Below, one piece after another: positions 25,303-32,919 of a stretch of 64,000 nucleotides of DNA (positions are counted from its first letter, which is position 1; every line of letters begins with the position of its first letter). The translations under genes were made by a program, and so were the position numbers. The notes beneath the pieces are model-generated. The model was not told the DNA's origin and ran no database searches. It saw only the letters and a program-made list of their open reading frames with translations. Source of the stretch: Acidobacteriota bacterium (GTDB taxonomy: Bacteria; Acidobacteriota; Terriglobia; Bryobacterales; Bryobacteraceae); contig JACQZR010000090.1 in NCBI GenBank assembly GCA_016213775.1, positions 1 to 64,000 on the forward strand, given 5' to 3'.

Positions 25303-27780
25303 TCAACGCCGAATCCCAGGATACGCGGTCCCGTACCCCTTTACCGAATGCCAGATCGCCCGGTTCAGCACGTCTTCCGGCGCTGCATCGGGCTCGTCGA
25401 AATCCATCATCAAGGAAGCTTCGGCGAGTTCGCGTTGCATGCCGCGCAGTGCTCGCAGAGGAGGGTTCATCTCGTCCAGCGGGATCTGATTCGGCAGCGC
25501 GGTGTACGGGGTGGTGTCCGGCTGCGTCGAGAAGACGGTGAACATCGGCTCGGCTGCCAAGTCGAACTGATTCGCCGCGGGCAAGCCGAGAATCTGTTCG
25601 ATGGTTCGAAACAGGTGGATCGTGGTGTAGAACGTACTGTCGACTGCTTTGCGCTTCACCCACGGGCCGATCATCAGCGCCACTGTCCGGTGTCCGTCCA
25701 CGTGATCGAGACCATTCTGCGCATCGTCCTCCACCACGAAGATCGCCGAATCCTTCCAATAGCGGCTCTTCGAGATCGCTTCCACCAGCCGGCCCAATGC
25801 GAGATCGTTATCCGCCACCATCGCTCGTGGAGTCGGAAACGCCGGCGCCGTACCGTTGGTGTGATCCGTGGGTAGCAGCAGTACCGTAAGACGCGGCAGA
25901 TTCCCGTTCTTCTCGAACTCGCGAAAGTCTTCCAGAAACCGGTCCACCCGCACCTGGTCCGGAATCGACATATGGAACCCGGGGTAACGTGTCGAGTAGA
26001 TGTCCCGCAATCCAAGCACCGGTGTCCGCGCAGTCATCTGGACCTTGCCGGCCTTGTTCTTCCAGTCCGTGTACACATCGGTCCAGGAAACATTCGCAGG
26101 GGAAAATGTTACCAGCCCACGTTCCCCATAGGAGCGAACACTCACCTTGTGAGTCTTTGCGTTATCCCAAAGAAAATCGCTCGGCGCATACAGCATCGGA
26201 TTGATGTCATTACGACCGTTCCCGTATTTATGAACCCAGTCGGAAGCGTAGCCTTGCGTGCACCAGCGATGGCCGAGCGCCGACTGATCCCCAGGCGCAA
26301 AAAAGTTGTCGAGGATGACAAACTGCTCCGCCAGTGCATGATGATTTGGCGTCACCTCGCGGCCGAATTGTACCAGCGATGGATCGCCGTTGGCCTGTTT
26401 GAGATCGCCGAAAAGCTGGTCGTAAGTGCGGTTTTCCTTGATCACGTAAAAGACGTGTTTGATGGGCGAAGGCTGGCTGGCGTTCATCGGCACTGGATGC
26501 TGTGGCGATGCCGGCCTTTTGGTCCACTCCCCTGGCGCGTTGTTGTTGCGCAGCACCTCCTTGGTCCAGGCGGCCAGCTCGGCCGTCGATGGCATGTCAA
26601 CGATCGAGACTACCCCGGCCCGATCGCGATAGCTGCGCCCCGGCTTACCGCCCGCTGTCGGCGCAATCGAACCGAAGCCGTAGCCACTGGCAATGAACAG
26701 CCTCTTCTCGTCGCTGCTGAAACCGACAGCGGTGGGATACCAGCCAGTGGGAATCAATCCCTTCACCTCGGCCTTCTTGGTGTCCACAACCGCGATCGCG
26801 TTGTTCGCCGCATTCGCAACATACAGCGTCTTGCCGTCGCGCGTCACCGCGAGCGCATTCGGTGAACTGCCCAGTGGGGCCTTGCGGAATGGACGCACAT
26901 TGATCACACCAGCCACCCGATCGGTCTTCGTGTCAATGATGGTGACCGAATCGCTGTTCGCATTGGCGACATAGAGACGGTTGGAAGCGGCGTGCAGAGC
27001 GAGCCCGCTCGGATGCAGACCCACCTCAATTTCGCTGCTTACGTGGCCGGCGGCGACATCGATGACCGAAACGGTTCCGCTGGAAGGAATGCCCGTGCGC
27101 GGATCGAGGACGATGCGAAATGCTTCGTCAGCCGTATCTCCCGTCCTGGGACGCCGGCCTGCCCAGTTGGTAACGTACGCCTTGCGCCCATCGGCAGTGA
27201 GAGCCGCAGTGTAGGGATAGTTCCCAACGTCGACAGTCCGCACTGCTCTTGTGCGCGTGTCGATGATGGCTGCGGCGTGCTTCCGATTCAATGCCACAAC
27301 GAGCGTGCTGTCGTCGGAAGAGAGTGCCAGCCCGCTGGGTGCGGACCCAGGAATCGCGATGGCGCCATCCAACGCGAACCGTTCGCCAGTGCCTTTGCGC
27401 AGGATTCTCACTTCGTGGCTCTCACCCCCGCCGACATAGATCGTGCCGCCATCCCTGCTGAACGCGACCCCGGCGAAGCTGTCCTTCAGCGGTTCGCTCT
27501 GCACCACCGTGGTGCTTTGCGAGTCGATGATATGCAGAGCGCGCGGCGCGAAGTTGCTGCCGGTGACCACCGCAATCGTGGCACCGTCCGGAGCCACCAC
27601 CAGACCGAGTGGCCGGTCATTGACTTCCGCGTGCTTGCCCGCTGGAGTCAGGAATTGGCCCGTTGGGATGAGGTAACTGCCGTCCGGCTGGCGCCCGATC
27701 TTCGCCACTTTCAGAAGTCCGAAGCCGGCGACGGATAAACCGAGCGCGGCCACAATGATTCGCGTACGCATCGCGACCAT
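25303..27780 (-). CDS. YVTN beta-propeller / phosphoesterase fusion protein
   Basis: A protein of about 825 residues. An N-terminal signal or membrane anchor (RIIVAALGLSVAGFGLLKVA) is followed by YVTN/YNCE-type propeller repeats over about residues 45-430, for example TRDGKTLYVANAANNAIAVVDTK. From about 470 there is an alkaline-phosphatase-superfamily phosphoesterase domain: IKHVFYVIKENRTYDQLFGD, LPTDHTNGTAPAFPTPRAMV and VVEDDAQNGLDHVDGHRT. This architecture is common in soil Acidobacteria and is secreted; the substrate is unknown (phospholipase C-like phosphoesterases are relatives). The start is the ATG at 27780, or 27771 nine bases later. The frame is open to 28062 but the extra part has no signal peptide ahead of it. 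Confidence 0.85.
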   Translation of the reverse strand: MVAMRTRIIVAALGLSVAGFGLLKVAKIGRQPDGSYLIPTGQFLTPAGKHAEVNDRPLGLVVAPDGATIAVVTGSNFAPRALHIIDSQSTTVVQSEPLKDSFAGVAFSRDGGTIYVGGGESHEVRILRKGTGERFALDGAIAIPGSAPSGLALSSDDSTLVVALNRKHAAAIIDTRTRAVRTVDVGNYPYTAALTADGRKAYVTNWAGRRPRTGDTADEAFRIVLDPRTGIPSSGTVSVIDVAAGHVSSEIEVGLHPSGLALHAASNRLYVANANSDSVTIIDTKTDRVAGVINVRPFRKAPLGSSPNALAVTRDGKTLYVANAANNAIAVVDTKKAEVKGLIPTGWYPTAVGFSSDEKRLFIASGYGFGSIAPTAGGKPGRSYRDRAGVVSIVDMPSTAELAAWTKEVLRNNNAPGEWTKRPASPQHPVPMNASQPSPIKHVFYVIKENRTYDQLFGDLKQANGDPSLVQFGREVTPNHHALAEQFVILDNFFAPGDQSALGHRWCTQGYASDWVHKYGNGRNDINPMLYAPSDFLWDNAKTHKVSVRSYGERGLVTFSPANVSWTDVYTDWKNKAGKVQMTARTPVLGLRDIYSTRYPGFHMSIPDQVRVDRFLEDFREFEKNGNLPRLTVLLLPTDHTNGTAPAFPTPRAMVADNDLALGRLVEAISKSRYWKDSAIFVVEDDAQNGLDHVDGHRTVALMIGPWVKRKAVDSTFYTTIHLFRTIEQILGLPAANQFDLAAEPMFTVFSTQPDTTPYTALPNQIPLDEMNPPLRALRGMQRELAEASLMMDFDEPDAAPEDVLNRAIWHSVKGYGTAYPGIRR

Positions 27781-27860
27781 GATATGACACCTCAACAACG
27801 CCGGTCGCGTAACCTCTTCGACACTCACGAAAAGCGACCCACCCCCCTGCTCGCCAAAAG

Positions 27861-28081
27861 TTGACCACCGATTGGCTGTCACGCCACGAGTTTTCTGGCT
27901 AACCCGCACGCAGGTGTCGCCGCACGCGGTGCATCGCACCAAGCCTTGTTTATGCGGGAGGACGCACTTACACGCCTTCGGCGCGGATGATGACGCCCCG
28001 CTCCGCGCACGTGCCACGTGGCACGGCCTGCTTCGAATGTGGTCAACTCTATCCGGGCACAAGTGGTCAAATCGTGGTCAA
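27861..28081. repeat. Cluster of gtggtcaa repeats and a perfect palindrome, possible IS21-like end debris
   Basis: The gene-poor stretch 27781-28094 holds gtggtcaa at 28039-28046, 28063-28070 and 28074-28081, and its reverse complement at 27861-27868 within aaaagttgaccac. Repeats of this kind remind me of the terminal repeats of IS21-family elements; this is a weak inference. The same stretch contains the perfect 16-bp palindrome cgtgccacgtggcacg at 28010-28025. No complete transposase frame is present. Confidence 0.35.
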
Positions 28082-28094
28082 TTCCCCGAGAGCG

Positions 28095-28320
28095 GCGAGG
28101 TCCTTGGTGAACCAAGTGGAACGATGGTTCGCCGAAATAACCGAAAAGCGAATTCGCCGTGGATCGTTTGATAGCGTCCGGACTCAGGAGAAAGCAATCC
28201 GCGAGTATCTGAGAGCCAATAATGAAAACCCGAAGCCGTTCGTTTGGACGGCAGATGCCGACCTGATCCTCGGAAAGGTTCAGAGACTTTGTGAACGAAT
28301 TTCTAACTCAGGACACTGGC
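28095..28320 (+). pseudogene. IS630-type transposase, C-terminal remnant
   Basis: Codons from about 28101 read LVNQVERWFAEITEKRIRRG, then an SFDSVRTQEKAIREYLRANN segment and ENPKPFVWTADADLILGK, ending RLCERISNSGH. This is the C-terminal end of IS630-family (Tc1/mariner-like) transposases, including the last helix region. The catalytic DDE core is missing, and the frame runs on past the usual SGH terminus to 28427. The fragment cannot encode an active transposase. Confidence 0.75.
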
Positions 28321-28423
28321 TCTCCTTTGCCGCGGAACGAGGAGCCAGCGTATCAATGCAACACTTTGACTCTCAGGCTCAAAGGCTCCAATCGGCTGTC
28401 CCTCGACAGGACGCAAAAAGCCC

Positions 28424-28451
28424 GTAGTGTCGCCATCCGCCGCGACACTAC
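28424..28451. terminator. Strong hairpin, possible terminator
   Basis: A perfect 10-bp stem (gtagtgtcgc with gcgacactac) surrounds the 8-base loop catccgcc. The stem extends outward as agcc/ggct after one mismatch. The minus strand reads gggcttttt right after the hairpin, as in a rho-independent terminator in that direction; on the plus strand the T-run is weak. It lies about 100 bp upstream of aroC. Confidence 0.45.
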
Positions 28452-28550
28452 AGGCTGCTCTTCTCCGCCGTGCCTGTGACGGCCTAACCGTTAATCACCC
28501 TCGGCGTCAGACTTTTCCTGCACCAACCGCGATACTATAGAAAATAGAGC

Positions 28551-29723
28551 ATGCTGCGTTTCGAGACCGCCGGCGAGTCCCACGGCGAATGCCTTGTGGC
28601 GACGTTGACAGGACTGCCCGCCGGCATTCCTGTTTCCCTGGAAACAATTAATCATGAACTTTGGCGCCGCCAACAAGGCTACGGCCGTGGCGGACGCATG
28701 AAGATTGAAACTGACACAGTCGAGATCGTCTCCGGCGTCAGGCACTCGAAGACCATCGGTTCGCCGATCGCGATGATTATCCGCAACGCGGACTGGAAGA
28801 ACTGGACCGATGTCTTGCCCGTCGAAGACATCGAAGGCGGCGAGGACAAAAAGAAGCCCGTCACCCGCCCGCGGCCCGGACACGCGGATCTTGCCGGCGC
28901 CATCAAGTACGATTTTCACGACGCCCGCTACATCCTGGAACGGGCGAGCGCGCGCGAAACCACGGCGCGTGTGGCGGTGGGTGCGCTGGCCAAGACATAC
29001 CTGCGCCAATTCGGCGTGGAGGTGTTGAGCCACGTGATTGGTGTCGGACCGGTGCGCATGGAGCGCGATGCCACCTGGGATGAGATCGCCGCGTTGTCAC
29101 AGAAGAAGGACGTACTGCTCGGCTGCGTCGACCAGGAGACCGAGGCAAGGATGAAAGAAGCGGTGGATGTCGCCTACCGCACCGGCGATACGATCGGAGC
29201 GATTTTTGAAGTTCGCGCGCACGGCGTGCCGGTAGGTCTGGGGTCGCACATCACGTGGGATTCGCGGTTGGACGGCCGGCTGGCTCAGGCCATCGTTTCC
29301 ATGCAGGCCGTGAAGGGCGTCGAGGTGGGTTGCGCGGAAGAGCAGGCCACATCATACGGGTCGAAGGTGCAGGACACCATCCATTACGATAAGGCCGAGC
29401 GGCGATTCTTCCGCGGCGCCAACAAGGCTGGTGGGTTGGAAGGCGGTATGACGAACGGATCCGACCTCTACGTGCGCGGGTTCCTCAAGCCGATCTCCAC
29501 CTTGCGCCGGCCGCTCGAATCGGTGGACCTGGAAACCCGCGAGGCATCGCTTGCCGCCTATGAACGCAGTGATGTCTGTGTGGCCCCGGCCGCCGGTGTC
29601 ATCGGCGAAGCAATGGTGGCGATTGTGCTGGCGCAGGCCTTCGCCGAGAAGTTTGGCGGCGATTCGTTGCGCGAAACCAAACGCAACGTCGATAGCTATC
29701 TGCTACAGGTGAGAGAGTTCTGA
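28551..29723 (+). CDS. aroC: Chorismate synthase
   Basis: A 390-residue protein, the usual length for the family. It converts 5-enolpyruvylshikimate-3-phosphate to chorismate using reduced FMN, the last common step of aromatic amino-acid synthesis. Signature segments are GESHGECLVATLTGLPAG near the N-terminus, RGGRMKIETD, the RPRPGHADLAGAIKYDFHDAR stretch region, RASARETTARVAVGAL, and GTC-side residues NGSDLYVRGFLKPISTL near 300. Initiation is at ATG 28551, with only tagaaaatagagc in front, so the ribosome-binding site is weak. The stop overlaps the def start (TGATG). Confidence 0.97.
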   Translation: MLRFETAGESHGECLVATLTGLPAGIPVSLETINHELWRRQQGYGRGGRMKIETDTVEIVSGVRHSKTIGSPIAMIIRNADWKNWTDVLPVEDIEGGEDKKKPVTRPRPGHADLAGAIKYDFHDARYILERASARETTARVAVGALAKTYLRQFGVEVLSHVIGVGPVRMERDATWDEIAALSQKKDVLLGCVDQETEARMKEAVDVAYRTGDTIGAIFEVRAHGVPVGLGSHITWDSRLDGRLAQAIVSMQAVKGVEVGCAEEQATSYGSKVQDTIHYDKAERRFFRGANKAGGLEGGMTNGSDLYVRGFLKPISTLRRPLESVDLETREASLAAYERSDVCVAPAAGVIGEAMVAIVLAQAFAEKFGGDSLRETKRNVDSYLLQVREF

Positions 29724-30235
29724 TGATTTACAAGATCGTGAAGTACGGCGATCCGGTGCTGGAGACCAAATGCGAACCAGTGACGAATTTCGGCTCGCCC
29801 GAGTTGAAACAATTTGTCGAGGACATGTTTGAAACAATGTACTCGGCAAAGGGAGTGGGCCTGGCGGCGCCTCAGGTTGGCGTTTCCGAGCGCATCACTG
29901 TGATTGACACTTCCCTCGGAGAAGATCCCGCCGAAAAGCATGTGCTCATCAACCCCGAAATCGTCCTCAAGGAAGGCACGCAAACCGGCGAGGAAGGCTG
30001 TCTCAGCATCCCGGGCTTCCGAGAGGATGTGACGCGCGCCCAGAAGGCGGTGATGCGGGCTCGGAACGTCGACGGCGAGACCGTGGAAGTCGTGGGCGAA
30101 GACCTCCTCGCCCGCGCTATGCAGCATGAGCTGGATCACTTGAACGGAGTCCTGTTCCTTTCGCATCTCAGCCCGTTAAAGCGCGACCTGATCCGGCGCA
30201 AGATCAAGAAGCTGATCAAAGCCGGCGAGTGGTAA
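29723..30235 (+). CDS. def: Peptide deformylase
   Basis: A 170-residue metallo-enzyme that removes the formyl group from nascent protein N-termini. All three family motifs are present: GVGLAAPQ at 44-51, EGCLS at 91-95 (metal ligand C93) and HELDH at 135-139 (two His ligands and the catalytic Glu). The C-terminus is basic (LIRRKIKKLIKAG), as in many type 1 deformylases. It overlaps aroC by one base pair of codons (TGATG) and lies 6 bp before fmt, its functional partner. Confidence 0.97.
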   Translation: MIYKIVKYGDPVLETKCEPVTNFGSPELKQFVEDMFETMYSAKGVGLAAPQVGVSERITVIDTSLGEDPAEKHVLINPEIVLKEGTQTGEEGCLSIPGFREDVTRAQKAVMRARNVDGETVEVVGEDLLARAMQHELDHLNGVLFLSHLSPLKRDLIRRKIKKLIKAGEW

Positions 30236-30241
30236 ACCCCG

Positions 30242-31174
30242 ATGCGCCTCGTCTTCATGGGTACGCCGCGCTTCGCAGTGCCAACGTTGGATGCCGTGCT
30301 GGCGGCGGGTCATGAAGTAGTGGCGGTGTTCACGCAGCCGGACCGGCCCAAGGGAAGAGGTCAGCAACTGGCTGCGTCTCCCGTAAAGGAATGCGCGCTG
30401 GCGCACGGGCTGCGCGTCGAGCAGCCGGAACGCGTGAAGCGTCCGGAAGTGGTGGAACTGCTCGCCGCCATGCAGGCTGATGCGATGGTGGTGGTCGGCT
30501 ACGGGCAGATCATCGCCCAGTCGATCATTGACCTTCCGCGGCTGGGCATTCTCAACGTGCATGCGTCCCTGCTGCCGAAGTACCGCGGCGCCGGCCCGCT
30601 GCAATGGGCCGTGGCGAACGGCGAAACGCGCAGCGGCGTTACTACCATGCGCATCGACGCGGGTCTGGATACCGGCGACATCCTGTTGATTCGGGAAACC
30701 GGAATCGGCCCGGAGGAAACCGCGATCGAACTGGGCAACCGGCTCTCGGTGATGGGCGCGGAGTTGCTGGTGGAGACGCTCGACGGACTCGCGCGCGGGG
30801 TGATCACTCCGCGTCCGCAGGACAACGCCGAAGCCTCCTATGCACCCATTCTCAAGAAGGAAGACGGTCGCATCGACTGGACGCGTCCGGCTAAGGAAAT
30901 CCATTGCCGCATCCGCGGTTTTTTGCCATGGCCCGGCTGTTATTCCACGTTTCGCGGACAGGGACTTCATATCTGGCGGGCGCGCCTTGCTGAGGGCATC
31001 AATGCTCCGCCGGGACGAATGATCCCCGAAGCCTCCCGGTTGCTGGTTGCCTGCGGAGAACAATCGGCCATCGAAGTGATGGAAGTGCAACTCGAGGGGC
31101 GCAAGAAGATGCCCGCTTCCGCTTTCCTCAACGGGCAGCGGTTGCTAGAGTATGTAGATCTAGGAGAAAAATGA
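30242..31174 (+). CDS. fmt: Methionyl-tRNA formyltransferase
   Basis: A 310-residue enzyme that formylates initiator Met-tRNA using 10-formyltetrahydrofolate. The N-terminal formyltransferase domain has the catalytic set N105, H107 (ILNVHASLLPKYRG) and D143 (GLDTGDIL), matching E. coli N106/H108/D144. The tRNA-recognition loop after TQPDRPKGRG is present. The smaller C-terminal OB-like domain begins around residue 205. The length matches the family (about 310-315). It overlaps argJ at the 3-prime end (ATGA). The def-fmt pairing is the standard arrangement for the formylation/deformylation cycle. Confidence 0.97.
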   Translation: MRLVFMGTPRFAVPTLDAVLAAGHEVVAVFTQPDRPKGRGQQLAASPVKECALAHGLRVEQPERVKRPEVVELLAAMQADAMVVVGYGQIIAQSIIDLPRLGILNVHASLLPKYRGAGPLQWAVANGETRSGVTTMRIDAGLDTGDILLIRETGIGPEETAIELGNRLSVMGAELLVETLDGLARGVITPRPQDNAEASYAPILKKEDGRIDWTRPAKEIHCRIRGFLPWPGCYSTFRGQGLHIWRARLAEGINAPPGRMIPEASRLLVACGEQSAIEVMEVQLEGRKKMPASAFLNGQRLLEYVDLGEK

Positions 31175-32349
31175 CACTGCCGTTTGGCTATCGCTACGCG
31201 TCGTCGTACGCGGGCATTCGCAAGGTGGAAAAGGAAGACCTTGCGCTGATTGTTTCCGATGGTTCCGCCACCTGCGCGGGCGTCTTCACGCAGAACCGGG
31301 TGCAGGCCGCCCCAGTGAGACTCTGCCGCGCAAACCTGAAGGAATCCGGTGGAATTGCCCGGGCGATTTTGATTAATGCCGGTAACGCCAATTGCGCCAC
31401 GCGCACGGGAGACCGCGTTGCGCTCACCACCAGCCGCGCCGCCGCAAAAGCACTGAAGGTTCCGGTGTCGCAGGTACTGCCCACCTCCACGGGCGTAATC
31501 GGAGTGGAGTTGAATCCCAAGCTGATCACCAATGCGCTGCCCGGACTGGCATCGTCGCTGTCCGCGGACGGCTTTGAAAAGGTGAGCCGCGCCATCATGA
31601 CGACGGACACGCGTCCCAAGACCTCCACCGCCGAAGTGGCCATCGGCAAGGGCGTGGTGCGGATCGCGGGGATGACCAAGGGATCGGGAATGATCATGCC
31701 GATGATGGCCACTACACTCGGCTTCGTGATGACCGATGCGGCCATCTCCGCTCCCCAGTTGCGTAGCATGTTGCGCGAGGCGGCTGAGGAAAGCTACAAC
31801 CGGCTTTCGGTGGATGGCGACACGTCCACCAACGATTCGCTGCTATTGATGGCCAATGGCGCTTCGGGGGTGACGGTGGGCCCCAGGGATCGCGGACTGT
31901 TCATGGACGCGCTGGTTCATCTGTGCCAGGAACTGGCGCGCGAGATTGCGCGCGACGGCGAGGGGGCACGGAAGCTGGTCACCATTCAAGTGAACGGTAC
32001 GCGGAGCGGTGATGAGGCCGCGAGGATTGCGCGCACTATCGCGAATTCGCCGCTGGTGAAGACCGCCATTGGCGGCTCTGATCCCAACTGGGGACGGATC
32101 CTCTGCGCAGCGGGCAATGCGGGAGTGATCTTCGATCCCAACGTCACCGATGTTTATATGCAGGGCGTGCGCGTGTGCAGGAACGGGCTCGCCGCCAACT
32201 ACAACGAACCGGCGTTGATTGAGAAGCTGAACGAATCGGAAGTGAGCGTGCGCGTGGTGATTCACGGCGATGGTACGGGCGAGGCGCGGTTCTGGACGTG
32301 CGACTTCACTGAAGGCTACATCCAAATCAACGGGAGCTATCGGACGTAA
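31171..32349 (+). CDS. argJ: Bifunctional ornithine acetyltransferase / N-acetylglutamate synthase
   Basis: A 392-residue ArgJ enzyme of arginine biosynthesis, which recycles the acetyl group from N-acetylornithine to glutamate. The self-cleavage site is visible as KGSGMIMPMMA/TTLGFV, with predicted nucleophile T181 generated by cleavage after A180. The oxyanion-hole segment PTSTGVIGVEL lies near 104-113. The C-terminus contains the family asparagine-rich NYNEPALIE and the DGTGEARFWTCDFT region. It starts with an ATG inside the fmt stop (ATGA). No other arginine gene is adjacent. Confidence 0.96.
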   Translation: MTLPFGYRYASSYAGIRKVEKEDLALIVSDGSATCAGVFTQNRVQAAPVRLCRANLKESGGIARAILINAGNANCATRTGDRVALTTSRAAAKALKVPVSQVLPTSTGVIGVELNPKLITNALPGLASSLSADGFEKVSRAIMTTDTRPKTSTAEVAIGKGVVRIAGMTKGSGMIMPMMATTLGFVMTDAAISAPQLRSMLREAAEESYNRLSVDGDTSTNDSLLLMANGASGVTVGPRDRGLFMDALVHLCQELAREIARDGEGARKLVTIQVNGTRSGDEAARIARTIANSPLVKTAIGGSDPNWGRILCAAGNAGVIFDPNVTDVYMQGVRVCRNGLAANYNEPALIEKLNESEVSVRVVIHGDGTGEARFWTCDFTEGYIQINGSYRT

Positions 32350-32756
32350 TGTTCACGCGCCGCAGTATGGTGGCTGGCCTCGTTGCGTTGCCGCTTCTCG
32401 GCGATGAGAGGGCGGACATCACCAGGTGGCTCGGTAACTTGGCGAATCTGCTGAGTGGCGAGAACGCTTCGGAGTTTCTACGTACGTTCTCGCGCGAGCT
32501 GCGCGATAAGCTCGATAGCAGGATTTGGACGCTGGTCCGGACGGCGGAGGTATCGTCGAGCGTCGATATTCTGGAGTTGAAGGCCGAGGGCGCGACGCGC
32601 GAGTTGACCGTGGATTGGTTTCTCGACTTGAAACCGCACGCGACCTCCAACCCGAGCGTTCAGCGGCGACAGCAGATCCGCATGCGGATCGAGAAGGCGA
32701 AAAAGGGTTGGAGCATTGTCGCGCTGGAGCCGCATGATTTCTTTCGCCCAATTTAG
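32349..32756 (+). CDS. Small hypothetical protein with possible secretion signal
   Basis: A 135-residue protein with no recognised domain. It starts MFTRRSMVAGLVALPLLGD, which looks like a short, possibly Tat-like signal (RRS then a hydrophobic stretch). A helix-rich part with many charged residues follows, and then a beta-like C-terminal half (RELTVDWFLDLKP ... GWSIVALEPHDFF). That pattern suggests an NTF2-like or lipoprotein-type accessory domain. The start overlaps the argJ stop (TAATG), so it belongs to the aroC-def-fmt-argJ transcription unit. Confidence 0.6.
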   Translation: MFTRRSMVAGLVALPLLGDERADITRWLGNLANLLSGENASEFLRTFSRELRDKLDSRIWTLVRTAEVSSSVDILELKAEGATRELTVDWFLDLKPHATSNPSVQRRQQIRMRIEKAKKGWSIVALEPHDFFRPI

Positions 32757-32764
32757 TGGAGGAG

Positions 32765-32789
32765 GGGGAGCCGCGTGCACGCGGCCCCC
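32765..32789. terminator. GC-rich hairpin between convergent genes
   Basis: A stem of gccgcg/cgcggc around a tgca loop extends, past a bulged A, by gggg/cccc, giving ten G-C pairs. No T-run follows on either strand. It sits just after the stop at 32756 and ahead of the convergent sppA stop at 32920. A terminator function for either direction is plausible but unproven. Confidence 0.4.
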
Positions 32790-32919
32790 TGGGGAAGTCA
32801 GGCCCGTCCTCCGACAAATCGTTCCCGCTTCCTCATTTAGCATGACATGAAGTGGCCCGAAATGACCCGGAAAATGGACGGGTTTAGTACTGGAACTAAT
32901 CAGCGGAAAGTAACGCGAA

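Noticed and set aside
27781-28062. N-terminal extension of the phosphoesterase fusion
   Set aside because: The signal peptide starts at 27780/27771; the added 94 residues overlap IS debris and lack family similarity.
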